Shown piece after piece: positions 26,335 through 34,129 of a DNA stretch of 64,000 nucleotides. A program made the translations under genes and the position numbers. The stretch is taken from contig DJUX01000030.1 of NCBI GenBank assembly GCA_002440665.1, positions 9,709-73,708 on the forward strand, read 5' to 3'. The notes under the pieces were generated by a model. That model worked only from the letters and a program-made list of their open reading frames with translations. It was not told the DNA's origin and ran no database searches. Every line of letters starts with the position of its first letter. Positions within the stretch are counted from its first letter, which is position 1. Origin of the DNA: Dechloromonas sp. UBA6271. Its GTDB lineage: Bacteria > Pseudomonadota > Gammaproteobacteria > Burkholderiales > Rhodocyclaceae.

Positions 26335-26898
26335 ATGTCGCTCATCAACACCCAGGTTCAGCCGTTCAAGGCCCAGGCATTCCACAATGGCAAGTTCGTC
26401 GAAGTCACCGAAGCCAGCCTGAAGGGCAAGTGGTCGGTCCTGATTTTCATGCCGGCAGCCTTCACCTTCAACTGCCCGACCGAAATCGAAGACGCCGCCA
26501 ACAACTACGCCGAATTCCAGAAGGCCGGCGCCGAGGTTTACATCGTCACGACTGACACCCATTTCTCGCACAAGGTCTGGCACGAAACCTCGCCGGCCGT
26601 CGGCAAGGCCCAGTTCCCGCTGGTCGGCGACCCAACGCACGCTCTGACCCGCGCCTTCGACGTGCACATCGATGCCGAAGGCCTGGCCCTGCGCGGCACC
26701 TTCGTGATCAACCCGGATGGCGTCATCAAGACCGTCGAAATCCACTCCAATGAAATCGCCCGCGATGTCTCCGAAACCCTGCGCAAGCTGAAGGCCGCCC
26801 AATACACCGCCGCCCACCCGAACGAAGTCTGCCCGGCCAAGTGGAAGGAAGGTGAAAAGACCCTGGCGCCTTCGCTCGACCTGGTCGGCAAGATCTAA
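26335..26898 (+). CDS. ahpC: alkyl hydroperoxide reductase peroxiredoxin AhpC
   Basis: A typical 2-Cys peroxiredoxin that reduces hydrogen and organic peroxides. The 187-residue protein has the peroxidatic cysteine in PAAFTFNCPTEIED and the resolving cysteine near the C-terminus in EVCPAKWKEGE. The MSLINTQVQPFKAQAFHNGKF start and full length match bacterial AhpC. AAGGAG precedes the ATG; an open frame extending to 26236 would read through the leader. It is followed by ahpF, its reductase, with two hairpins between them. Confidence 0.97.
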   Translation: MSLINTQVQPFKAQAFHNGKFVEVTEASLKGKWSVLIFMPAAFTFNCPTEIEDAANNYAEFQKAGAEVYIVTTDTHFSHKVWHETSPAVGKAQFPLVGDPTHALTRAFDVHIDAEGLALRGTFVINPDGVIKTVEIHSNEIARDVSETLRKLKAAQYTAAHPNEVCPAKWKEGEKTLAPSLDLVGKI

Positions 26899-26919
26899 GC
26901 CTTAACGCGACACCGCCAA

Positions 26920-26942
26920 ACCGCTCCCGTTTCGGGAGCGGT
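26920..26942 (+). other. stem-loop in the ahpC-ahpF gap
   Basis: A perfect stem ACCGCTCCC / GGGAGCGGT with loop GTTTC, 22 nt after the ahpC stop. No T-run follows, so it is more likely an mRNA-stabilising or attenuating stem than a full terminator. Confidence 0.55.
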
Positions 26943-26956
26943 GCGGATTTCAGCGC

Positions 26957-26979
26957 AAAGGGGCCGGCGAGCCCCTTTT
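26957..26979 (+). terminator. partial terminator / attenuator between ahpC and ahpF
   Basis: Stem AAAGGGGC / GCCCCTTT with a 6-nt loop ends in TTTTC. Together with the preceding stem it would let most transcripts stop after ahpC, giving the excess of AhpC over AhpF seen in many bacteria. Confidence 0.6.
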
Positions 26980-27008
26980 CAGTGAAATCCTCAAAAAGGG
27001 AGAACAGC

Positions 27009-28562
27009 ATGCTCGACACAAACATCAAGACCCAACTCAAGGCCTACCTCGAAAAGCTGCAAACGCCGATCGAACTCGTTGCTTCGTTCGACGACAGCGC
27101 TGCGGCGCAGGAAATGCGCGGCCTGCTGGTGGACATCGCCGAACTGTCGCCGAAGGTCAGCCTGCGCGAGAATGGCGACGCCGCGCTGCGTCCCTCCTTC
27201 GCCATCGGCCGTCCGGGCGAGGCGGCACGCATCAGCTTTGCCGGGCTGCCGATGGGCCACGAATTCACCTCGCTGGTGCTCGCCCTGCTGCAGACCGGCG
27301 GCCACCCGCCCAAGGTCGACGCCGAAGTGATCGAGCAGATCAAGGCCCTGCCAGGTACATTCGAGTTCCAGACCTTCATTTCGCTGTCCTGTCATAACTG
27401 CCCGGACGTCGTGCAGGCGCTCAACCTGATGGCCGTGCTCAACCCCGGCGTCAGCCACACCATGATCGACGGTGCGCTGTTCCAGGATGAAGTCGAGCGG
27501 CTCAAGATCATGGCCGTGCCGACCGTCTACCTGAACGGTGAGGAATTCGGCGCCGGCCGGATGAGCATCGAAGAAATCGTCGCCAAGCTGGATACCGGCG
27601 CCGCCGCCCGCGATGCGGCGAAGCTGGGCGCCAAGGAAGCCTACGACGTGCTCGTCGTCGGCGGGGGACCGGCCGGCGCTTCCGCCGCCATCTACGCGGC
27701 GCGCAAAGGCATCCGCACCGGCCTGCTGGCCGAGCGTTTCGGCGGCCAGGTGATGGATACGCTGGCCATCGAAAACTTCATCTCGGTCAAGGAAACCGAC
27801 GGCCCCAAGCTGGTCATGGGGCTGGAGGAGCACGTCAAGGATTACGACGTCGACATCATGAACCTGCAGCGCGCCACGCAACTGAAGGCCGGCGACCTGA
27901 TCGAGGTGACGCTGGAAAACGGCGCCGTGCTCAGGAGCAAGTCAGTCATCCTCGCCACCGGCGCCCGCTGGCGCGAGATGAACGTGCCAGGCGAGAAGGA
28001 ATACCGCGGCAAGGGCGTTGCCTACTGCCCGCACTGCGACGGCCCGCTGTTCAAGGGCAAGCGTGTCGCGGTCATCGGCGGCGGCAACTCGGGCGTCGAG
28101 GCGGCGATCGACCTCGCCGGCATCGTCGGCCACGTGACGCTGCTCGAATTCGACAGCAAGCTGCGCGCCGACGCCGTGCTGCAGCGCAAGCTGGCCAGCC
28201 TGCCCAACGTCGAGGTGCATACGATGGCGCTGACTACCGAAGCCACCGGCGACGGCAGCAAGATCAACGGCCTGCTCTACAAGGACCGCAACACCGACGA
28301 GATCAAGCGTATCGAACTCGAAGGCATCTTCGTGCAGATCGGCCTGCTGCCCAACACCGATTGGCTGAAGGGTACGGTCAACCTGTCGAAATTCGGCGAA
28401 ATCGAGATCGACGCCAAGGGCCAGACCTCGCTGCCCGGTGTCTTCGCGGCCGGCGACTGCACGACGGTGCCCTACAAGCAGATCGTCATCGCCATGGGCG
28501 CCGGCGCCACCGCCTCGCTCAGCGCCTTTGACCACCTGATTCGTACTTCGGCGCCGGCCTGA
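27009..28562 (+). CDS. ahpF: alkyl hydroperoxide reductase subunit F
   Basis: A flavoprotein disulfide reductase that regenerates AhpC with NAD(P)H. The 517-residue protein has tandem thioredoxin-fold N-terminal domains with the redox centre SCHNCPDVVQALN, then an FAD loop (VLVVGGGPAGASAAIYAARKGIRTGL), the redox-active YCPHCDGPLF site of the thioredoxin-reductase-like domain, and the NAD-binding loop VAVIGGGNSGVEAAIDLAG. The ATG at 27009 is preceded by AAAAAGGGAG. It ends just before a strong terminator. Confidence 0.97.
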   Translation: MLDTNIKTQLKAYLEKLQTPIELVASFDDSAAAQEMRGLLVDIAELSPKVSLRENGDAALRPSFAIGRPGEAARISFAGLPMGHEFTSLVLALLQTGGHPPKVDAEVIEQIKALPGTFEFQTFISLSCHNCPDVVQALNLMAVLNPGVSHTMIDGALFQDEVERLKIMAVPTVYLNGEEFGAGRMSIEEIVAKLDTGAAARDAAKLGAKEAYDVLVVGGGPAGASAAIYAARKGIRTGLLAERFGGQVMDTLAIENFISVKETDGPKLVMGLEEHVKDYDVDIMNLQRATQLKAGDLIEVTLENGAVLRSKSVILATGARWREMNVPGEKEYRGKGVAYCPHCDGPLFKGKRVAVIGGGNSGVEAAIDLAGIVGHVTLLEFDSKLRADAVLQRKLASLPNVEVHTMALTTEATGDGSKINGLLYKDRNTDEIKRIELEGIFVQIGLLPNTDWLKGTVNLSKFGEIEIDAKGQTSLPGVFAAGDCTTVPYKQIVIAMGAGATASLSAFDHLIRTSAPA

Positions 28563-28580
28563 CGGGTCGCCGCTGCGCAA

Positions 28581-28620
28581 GCCGGCCGCTGGCGCCCAGG
28601 CGCCGCGGCCGGCTTTTTTT
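28581..28620 (+). terminator. rho-independent terminator after ahpF
   Basis: The outer stem GCCGGCCGC (28581-28589) / GCGGCCGGC (28605-28613) and an inner GGCGC/GCGCC stem are followed by seven T residues. It also separates ahpF from the convergent peroxidase gene. Confidence 0.9.
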
Positions 28621-28623
28621 CGC

Positions 28624-29625
28624 CTACTGTCCGCCGAGGCGCTTGGCGAACGACACCGCGTAGGCCTGCGAGCGGAATTGCAGCACCGGGTCGTTGGTCG
28701 CGGCGATGCCGTCGGCCATGACCAGCGGATCGAAGTTGACCGCCTCGCACTCGGCGCCCTTCTGCGGCATGGCCTTGGCGATGGTCAGCGTGCCGACTTT
28801 CAGCTCCTTGCGCTCGGCCGGCCAGGCCAGCGTCGGGTTGTCCTGCGGGTCGCCCGGCTGGCCGATGGTCAGCAGCATGTCCCAGCGCACCGGGCCCTGC
28901 TCGGTGCGGCTGACCAATGTCTGTTCGAGGAAATTGGCGCCCGCCGTTTTCAGCTCGTCGTCGGACAGGCGTTTTTCGCCGTCCTGCGGCACGAAGCGCC
29001 AGCGCACCAGCGTCTCCTTTTTCTTCTTGTTGGCGAACTTGAAGGTGTGGATGCCCCAGTAGGTGCTGCTGGCGTAGCTGGCGGGCGGGTTGTTGGCAGC
29101 GAGGTATTGCCCCTGAGCTGCGGCGTCCGGGTGGCTGGCCCTGAAGGCCTTCATCTTTTCCGGGTCCGGCTTCCCGGTCGCCGGATCGGGCTGCAGCGCC
29201 TGCATCAGGTCGAGGAAAGTTTGCGGGCTGGCGGCGCCGAAAATCGGCGTGTTGAGCATCGCCATCTGGTGCAGTTGACCGCCCGGCAGCTTGAATTGCA
29301 ACGCCATGCCACGCACGCTCTTGGCGGTATCCGGCGCTTTCGGATTGCCACCGCCGAGCGAGAAGCGGGCAATCACCGGCACCTGCTTCCCGGAAAACAG
29401 GGCGGAACGGGAGTAGATCGCAGCCTCCTTGTTGCCGACGAATTCGCCGACCGCGCAGACGCCCTTGATGTGGTTGCGCCGCTCGCCCGGCGTGACGCCG
29501 AACGCGCCTTCGATGGCGGCGACTACCGTGCTGGCCTCGGGGGTATTTTCCGCAGCCATGGCCAGCGGGGCGCCGATGGCAAGCAAACCGGCGAACGCGT
29601 ATTGCGGCAAATTCTTCATGTGCAT
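28624..29625 (-). CDS. periplasmic catalase-family peroxidase
   Basis: A 333-residue, secreted member of the catalase superfamily, much shorter than ordinary catalases and like the SrpA/catalase-related peroxidase group. A signal peptide (LPQYAFAGLLAIGAPLAMAA) precedes the core. The distal histidine is in ERRNHIKGVCAVGEF, the haem-contact segment is PVIARFSLGGGNPKAPDTAKSVRGMALQF, and the proximal R...Y ligand is in LQFRSQAYAVSFAKRLGG. The ATG at 29625 has AAGGA six nt upstream; a second ATG at 29619 is possible. It ends a four-gene unit with the lipoprotein, sigma factor and anti-sigma factor. It probably detoxifies peroxides in the periplasm; the true substrate is unknown. Confidence 0.88.
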   Translation of the reverse strand: MHMKNLPQYAFAGLLAIGAPLAMAAENTPEASTVVAAIEGAFGVTPGERRNHIKGVCAVGEFVGNKEAAIYSRSALFSGKQVPVIARFSLGGGNPKAPDTAKSVRGMALQFKLPGGQLHQMAMLNTPIFGAASPQTFLDLMQALQPDPATGKPDPEKMKAFRASHPDAAAQGQYLAANNPPASYASSTYWGIHTFKFANKKKKETLVRWRFVPQDGEKRLSDDELKTAGANFLEQTLVSRTEQGPVRWDMLLTIGQPGDPQDNPTLAWPAERKELKVGTLTIAKAMPQKGAECEAVNFDPLVMADGIAATNDPVLQFRSQAYAVSFAKRLGGQ

Positions 29626-29653
29626 TTGTCTTCCTTCTCTCTGGGTTGGGCGA

Positions 29654-30460
29654 TTATTTGTGTTCGAGTTGGTCGTAAACGGCGGTCGCCACGCGCGCCA
29701 GTTCGCTCTTGTCGATGCCGGCCGACAGCGCATAGCCGAATTTGCCGTCGATCCAGTAAAAAACATTGACCGGGCCTTCCTTGGCGAAGCGGAAGCCGGT
29801 ATCGCGGTTGGCCGCGTTCTCGGTCGTCACGTACAGCGTCAGGCGCTGACCGCTGGCGTCGTGGTACATGAACTGCGCCACCGGGCCGCTGTTCCCGGGC
29901 AGCAGGCGGCCGCCGATCAGTTCGTAGCCGATCGCCGCCAGCTTGGGCGGACGCACCGGCGTGCCGAGACGCTTCGAGAGCCAGGCGACGAGTTGGTCCT
30001 CCTGGTCGGCGCTGACTTCGACCGGACGCCGCACATCGGGACTGAAGACCACATGCGCCACCGCCGCCTGCCGGGGCAGCGGCATCAGCTGCGCCTGTTT
30101 GTCCGAGGCCTGGTACTGCGCATGACCCAGCCAGCCGGCGACACCACTGACCAGCGCGACGAGCAAACCGGCGGCAATGCGATGCAGCGACCAGTGCGCC
30201 AAAAACGGCCGTTTTTGCGGGTCGACCGCAACAGGCGACGGCGGCGATGCCAGCGCCTGCAGCCGTTCCGGCAGCGGCTCGTCGAGCACCGGCCTGAACA
30301 AGGCCTTGAGCGCCTGCTTCTGGGTCTGATAGGCGCGCACCCGCTCGTATTCTTCCGGGTGGGCGGCCAGATATTCGTCGACCTCGCCGCACCGCGCTTC
30401 GGGCAGCTCGGCATCGACATAAGCTTGCAGGTCGGCTTCGGTGATCGGGAGTTTGCTCAT
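29654..30460 (-). CDS. anti-sigma factor (membrane-bound)
   Basis: A 268-residue protein overlapping the ECF sigma gene by 4 nt. The cytoplasmic N-terminus (ITEADLQAYVDAELPEARCGEVDEYLAAHPEEYERVRAYQTQKQAL) has the anti-sigma domain layout but lacks the HxxxCxxC zinc motif: only one cysteine is seen. A single membrane span follows (residues ~92-112, HRIAAGLLVALVSGVAGWLGHA), then a periplasmic domain of about 150 residues. It should hold the sigma factor at the membrane and sense an envelope signal. Without the zinc motif, thiol-oxidation of a zinc site is unlikely to be the trigger. Confidence 0.85.
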   Translation of the reverse strand: MSKLPITEADLQAYVDAELPEARCGEVDEYLAAHPEEYERVRAYQTQKQALKALFRPVLDEPLPERLQALASPPSPVAVDPQKRPFLAHWSLHRIAAGLLVALVSGVAGWLGHAQYQASDKQAQLMPLPRQAAVAHVVFSPDVRRPVEVSADQEDQLVAWLSKRLGTPVRPPKLAAIGYELIGGRLLPGNSGPVAQFMYHDASGQRLTLYVTTENAANRDTGFRFAKEGPVNVFYWIDGKFGYALSAGIDKSELARVATAVYDQLEHK

Positions 30461-30957
30461 CGCACGACCCTTAAATTGGCGCCGGGCGGGCGGCCGTCCA
30501 TGAGCAGGCGCAATCTTTCGCGTCCACGCGCCAGGCGGGACATGACAGTGCCGACGGGAATGCCCAGCGTGCTGGCGATCTCGGCATAACCAAGATCCTC
30601 CAGCGCCACCAGCAGCAGCACTTCGCGCTGTTCATCCGGCAGCTGGCGCAGGGCGGATTCGAGATCCCGCACTTCCAGCCGGTCCGTCTGGGTAGCCCGT
30701 GTCGGCACCTCGAAATCATCCTCGTCAAGCGAATGGGTTGACATGGCCGGCCGGCGCAACTGGTCGACCCGCAGGTTGTGCATGATGCTGAACAGCCAGG
30801 CACCCAGATCGCTGCCGGCCCGCCACAGGGCACAGCGTGCCCAGGCCCGTTCGAGCGTGTCCTGCACGAGATCGTCAGCCGCCGCGCGATCGCCGAGCAT
30901 CGCCCGCGCATAACGGCGCAGGCGGGGAATCTCGGCCAGGATCGCGGCGCTGTCCAC
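30457..30957 (-). CDS. ECF RNA polymerase sigma factor
   Basis: A group 4 sigma factor of 166 residues. Region 2 is AILAEIPRLRRYARAMLGDRAAADDLVQDTLERAWARCALWRAGSDLGAWLFSIMHNLRVDQLRR, and region 4 is LRQLPDEQREVLLLVALEDLGYAEIASTLGIPVGTVMSRLARGRERL. I chose the GTG at 30957 because it begins directly before region 2 and 8 nt after the upstream lipoprotein gene; longer reading would run into that gene. No ATG is available at a sensible position. It is co-transcribed with its anti-sigma factor and peroxidase target, and probably autoregulates the ECF-type promoter at 31.4 kb. Confidence 0.9.
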   Translation of the reverse strand: MDSAAILAEIPRLRRYARAMLGDRAAADDLVQDTLERAWARCALWRAGSDLGAWLFSIMHNLRVDQLRRPAMSTHSLDEDDFEVPTRATQTDRLEVRDLESALRQLPDEQREVLLLVALEDLGYAEIASTLGIPVGTVMSRLARGRERLRLLMDGRPPGANLRVVR

Positions 30958-30965
30958 GTGGCGAA

Positions 30966-31355
30966 TTAGGGCTTGGCAACGTGCCAGGCGTTGTTGAGGA
31001 AACCGTCGCCCGTCGTGTCGCCCGGCTTCTGGTCCTTGGCCCAGTAATACAGCGGCTTGCCCTTGAAGGCCCATTGCTTCTTGCCATCGTCGCGGGTGAC
31101 GATGCTGTAGTCGCCGCTCGCCATCTGCCCTTCGGTGGCATAGAACGGTGGCCAGTTGGTGGCGCATGGGCCGTTGCACACGCTCTTGCCGCTGCCGGCG
31201 GCATCCTTGTCGAAGGTGTAGAGGGTCATGCCGTTACTGCCGGTCAGCATGCCAGCGGAAACCATCGCCGGCGTCGAGGCACGGGTTTCATAGGAAGAAC
31301 AGGCCGCCAGGGTAGCGGACACGAGCAGGGCGAGCACGAGGTTTTGCGTTTTCAT
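30966..31355 (-). CDS. COG4315-type lipoprotein
   Basis: A predicted 129-residue lipoprotein with a signal sequence ending in the lipobox LAACSS. The rest holds two copies of the short repeat seen in this family of secreted proteins: MTLYTFDKDAAGSGKSVCNGPCATNWPPFYA and KPLYYWAKDQKPGDTTGDGFLNNAWHV. Both have the Y.(F/W)..D pattern, and the first adds a CNGPCATNWPP cysteine motif. Function is unknown. It is the first gene after the ECF-type promoter, so it is probably the most strongly induced member of the regulon and a good candidate for an envelope stress or redox role. Confidence 0.88.
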   Translation of the reverse strand: MKTQNLVLALLVSATLAACSSYETRASTPAMVSAGMLTGSNGMTLYTFDKDAAGSGKSVCNGPCATNWPPFYATEGQMASGDYSIVTRDDGKKQWAFKGKPLYYWAKDQKPGDTTGDGFLNNAWHVAKP

Positions 31356-31393
31356 GAGAATCTCCGTTGGTGTTATTGGGTGCTACACCGGGA

Positions 31394-31421
31394 TAAACGG
31401 AAGCCGACCTGCCTTTATTCC
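31394..31421 (-). promoter_or_regulatory. ECF-type promoter of the lipoprotein-sigma-antisigma-peroxidase operon
   Basis: Minus-strand GGAATAA (31421-31415) and CGTTTA (31399-31394) have a 17-nt spacer between GGAAT and CGTTTA, the GGAA...CGTT pattern of many ECF promoters. It lies about 40 nt upstream of the lipoprotein ATG. A second GGAATAAA lies exactly 22 nt further upstream (31443-31436), inside the end of the methyltransferase gene. Confidence 0.6.
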
Positions 31422-31436
31422 ACCATCTGCAAAATT

Positions 31437-32585
31437 TTATTCCGGCGCCAGTCCCAGCCGCCACAACGAAGTCACCTCGGCCGCCCGCGCCGCATGCAGC
31501 GGGTCACTCGCATCGCTGGCCTTCGGGTGTTTCGGCCGAGTGTCGATGCGCCCGAGCACCTTTAGGCCCCCCGCCGCGATCCAGCCCAGCAGTTCGTCGC
31601 GCGAACGCAGGCCGAGATGTTCGGCCAAGTCGGAGATGATCAGCCAGCCCTCGCCGCCCGCCATCAGATGCGCCGCCAGCCCGCCGAGAAAGCCGCGCAA
31701 CATCCGCGAATCCGGGTCATAGACCGCATACTCGACCGGCGAACTCGGCTGCGCCGGCACCCACGGCGGATTGCAGACCACCAGCGGCGCCCGACCAACC
31801 GGGAAGAGATCGGCCTCGACCACCTCGATAGCTGCGGTCAACCCCAGATTTCGGGCATTTTCCGTGGCACATTGCAATGCGCGCGGATCCTGATCGGTGG
31901 CGACCACGCGCCGGATGCCGCGCCGCGCCAAGACGGCGGCCAGGATGCCGGAACCGGTGCCGATGTCGAACGCCAGTTCACAGCCCGCCGGTAGCGGCGC
32001 CTTGGCCACCAGATCGACATACTCGCCACGCACCGGCGAAAAGACACCGAAATGCGGGTAAATCCGCCCTTCCACCGCCGGCACCGGAATCCCCTTCTTG
32101 CGCCACTCATGCGCGCTGACCAACGCCAGCAGGCCGCGCAGGGAAATCACCGAATCCTCGCCCCCCGGCCCCAAGGCCTCCTGGCAAGCCGCCGCCACCT
32201 CCTGCCCGCGGCGCAATGGCACGCGGTAATCGGCCGTCAGCGGCACCAGCAAGCGGCCGAGAATGCCCGCCCGCCGGCCCTGCGCCTGGCGATGCCGGCG
32301 GAACGCCGCGGCCGGCGTCACCGGCTTCTTCAGCGAGCCTTCACGCGGCCCGCGATCCGCCCGCCGCGCCAGCGCCTGCAACAGGTTGCGCGCATTCTGG
32401 TAATCGCCGCGCCAGAGAATCGCCGTTCCCTGCGCCGCCAACCGGTAGGCCGCATCGGCCTTCAGCGCGTCGTCGCCAACGACAACCGTTTCCGGCGCCG
32501 CCACCCCGGCCTCGGAACGCCAGCGGGCGGAATGCTCGACGCCGGCTTCCTGCCAGCGGATGATCGGGTAAGGTGAGGTGGTCAT
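31437..32585 (-). CDS. class I SAM-dependent methyltransferase (PrmC/HemK-like)
   Basis: A 382-residue protein with a divergent N-terminal domain (residues 1-200) and a C-terminal Rossmann methyltransferase domain. SAM-binding motif I is CELAFDIGTGSGILAAVLARRG, and the catalytic motif is APLVVCNPPWVPA. The NPPW (rather than NPPY) form occurs among N5-glutamine, N6-adenine and related amino-methyltransferases. The substrate cannot be assigned. It is divergent from the porin gene, and its stop codon lies within the upstream copy of the ECF -35-like repeat. Confidence 0.8.
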   Translation of the reverse strand: MTTSPYPIIRWQEAGVEHSARWRSEAGVAAPETVVVGDDALKADAAYRLAAQGTAILWRGDYQNARNLLQALARRADRGPREGSLKKPVTPAAAFRRHRQAQGRRAGILGRLLVPLTADYRVPLRRGQEVAAACQEALGPGGEDSVISLRGLLALVSAHEWRKKGIPVPAVEGRIYPHFGVFSPVRGEYVDLVAKAPLPAGCELAFDIGTGSGILAAVLARRGIRRVVATDQDPRALQCATENARNLGLTAAIEVVEADLFPVGRAPLVVCNPPWVPAQPSSPVEYAVYDPDSRMLRGFLGGLAAHLMAGGEGWLIISDLAEHLGLRSRDELLGWIAAGGLKVLGRIDTRPKHPKASDASDPLHAARAAEVTSLWRLGLAPE

Positions 32586-32788
32586 ACGGCATTATTGGGC
32601 AAGAGGATATATCAACAGCATCAGGACTAAAGCACGGTGCGTGTCCCAAGCCGGCCAATGGACGACTGTCTTCGACCGGGGAGGCTTGGGTGTGGTCAAG
32701 CACATCCACTTTACAGGATTGTCTGGCGGGCACCTCGCCAAACTCCCGATGGCAGCGGATAATTCATTCCCGCCCAAGCCGTCCTGAA

Positions 32789-34081
32789 ATGCACGCACAT
32801 ATCCCTCTCGCCGCTTGCCTGGCAGTTACCTTGTTGTGGGGACCACCGGCCATCGCAGACGATTACGACGATGAAGACGATTCATCCGGCAAGCAGGCGG
32901 AAACCGTCGTCCAGGAGCGCCCTGAAGCTGCCGTCGGCCAAGCTGAAAACGGAGCCCCCGCGAAGATTGGCGTGGTCCACGACACCCTGAGTCGCGCGAA
33001 GAAACAACCGACGATTTTCGAGAAAGTCTCCAGCGAATACGCGGATTTCAAGACGCGCATGGTGGACGAGCATGGCCTCACCTGGTCATTCAGTCTCAGC
33101 TACCGTCAGCGCTGGGTGCGCCCCGACAACATTGGAACCGCCTCGCAGACATTGTTCTGGCCGACGTTGAACTGGGACATTTTCGATAGCGAGACCTACG
33201 GTTCCGGCTCATTCCAGTTTCTTTACTACGGTGAGCGCCGTAGTGGCAGTACGGTCAAGCTCAGTCGCGGTTCACGCACGCTGAGCGCCGAATTGCCGGA
33301 CTACCAGAACAAATTCTCGCAAATCACCTACACCCACACGCTACCGGGCGAAAAGCTCGCGCTGGCGATCGGCCAGTACTCGTTCTTCAATTTCGACAGC
33401 AGCGAATTCATGGCCGATCAGCAGCAGAATTTCGTCAACAATATTTTTTCCGCAAACGGTTCGGCGACTTACCCGACGACCGGCATCGGCGCTTACCTCC
33501 AGTTCAACGCCACAAAAACGCTCCAGTTTCTCGCTGGCGGGCAAAGCTTCAATGCTGACGACCCCACCAAACCGCCAAGCAACGGCCTAGGGAACAACCC
33601 CAACGCCTGGCTCGGCTATGTGCAGTGGACCCCGGGCTTCAAGGGGCTGGGCGACGCGCAATATTCACTCACCCTCTTCCATGTGCCGACCACCAGCGAG
33701 CACCCACAATCGCGGGGCTGGTCGATCAACGCGGTGCAGCACCTGAATGACCAGTGGGCAATCTTCGGACGCCTCAATGCCAGCAGCGACGACGGTGGCG
33801 GCAACAAGCGCAGCTATGGCGCCGGGCTGGCGGTGAACAATCCGCTCGGCCGCGACCAGGCAGACCAGATCGGCATTGCCTTTGGCAGCCTCGAACAGAC
33901 GAAACCGCTGCCTCTACTGACCCTCAAGCATACCCAGAACACGCTGGAAGCCTACTGGAACTGGAGCCTCATCGACGGCCTGCTGCTGACACCGGATGCG
34001 CAATACATCCGCAATCCCGCCTTTGCGCCCAATTCGGACAGCGCATGGATTTTGTCGATCCGGACGACGCTAGTCTTCTGA
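32789..34081 (+). CDS. OprB-type carbohydrate-selective porin
   Basis: A 430-residue outer-membrane beta-barrel protein. The signal peptide is MHAHIPLAACLAVTLLWGPPAIA, followed by an acidic stretch (DDYDDEDDSS) and a low-complexity linker before the barrel. Alternating aromatic strands run to the C-terminus, which ends in ...SIRTTLVF, the terminal phenylalanine required for barrel assembly. Motifs such as FSQITYTHTLPGEKLALAIGQYSFFNFDSSEFMADQQQNFVNNIF match the OprB family. The ATG at 32789 begins the signal peptide. The next gene, the NRPS-like protein, starts 48 nt later on the same strand with no terminator seen, so the porin may serve export or uptake related to it; that link is inference. 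Confidence 0.85.
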   Translation: MHAHIPLAACLAVTLLWGPPAIADDYDDEDDSSGKQAETVVQERPEAAVGQAENGAPAKIGVVHDTLSRAKKQPTIFEKVSSEYADFKTRMVDEHGLTWSFSLSYRQRWVRPDNIGTASQTLFWPTLNWDIFDSETYGSGSFQFLYYGERRSGSTVKLSRGSRTLSAELPDYQNKFSQITYTHTLPGEKLALAIGQYSFFNFDSSEFMADQQQNFVNNIFSANGSATYPTTGIGAYLQFNATKTLQFLAGGQSFNADDPTKPPSNGLGNNPNAWLGYVQWTPGFKGLGDAQYSLTLFHVPTTSEHPQSRGWSINAVQHLNDQWAIFGRLNASSDDGGGNKRSYGAGLAVNNPLGRDQADQIGIAFGSLEQTKPLPLLTLKHTQNTLEAYWNWSLIDGLLLTPDAQYIRNPAFAPNSDSAWILSIRTTLVF

Positions 34082-34129
34082 AGATCTAGCGGCTTGTCAG
34101 TTTTCTGGCAGCCTTGAATTGCATACTGA

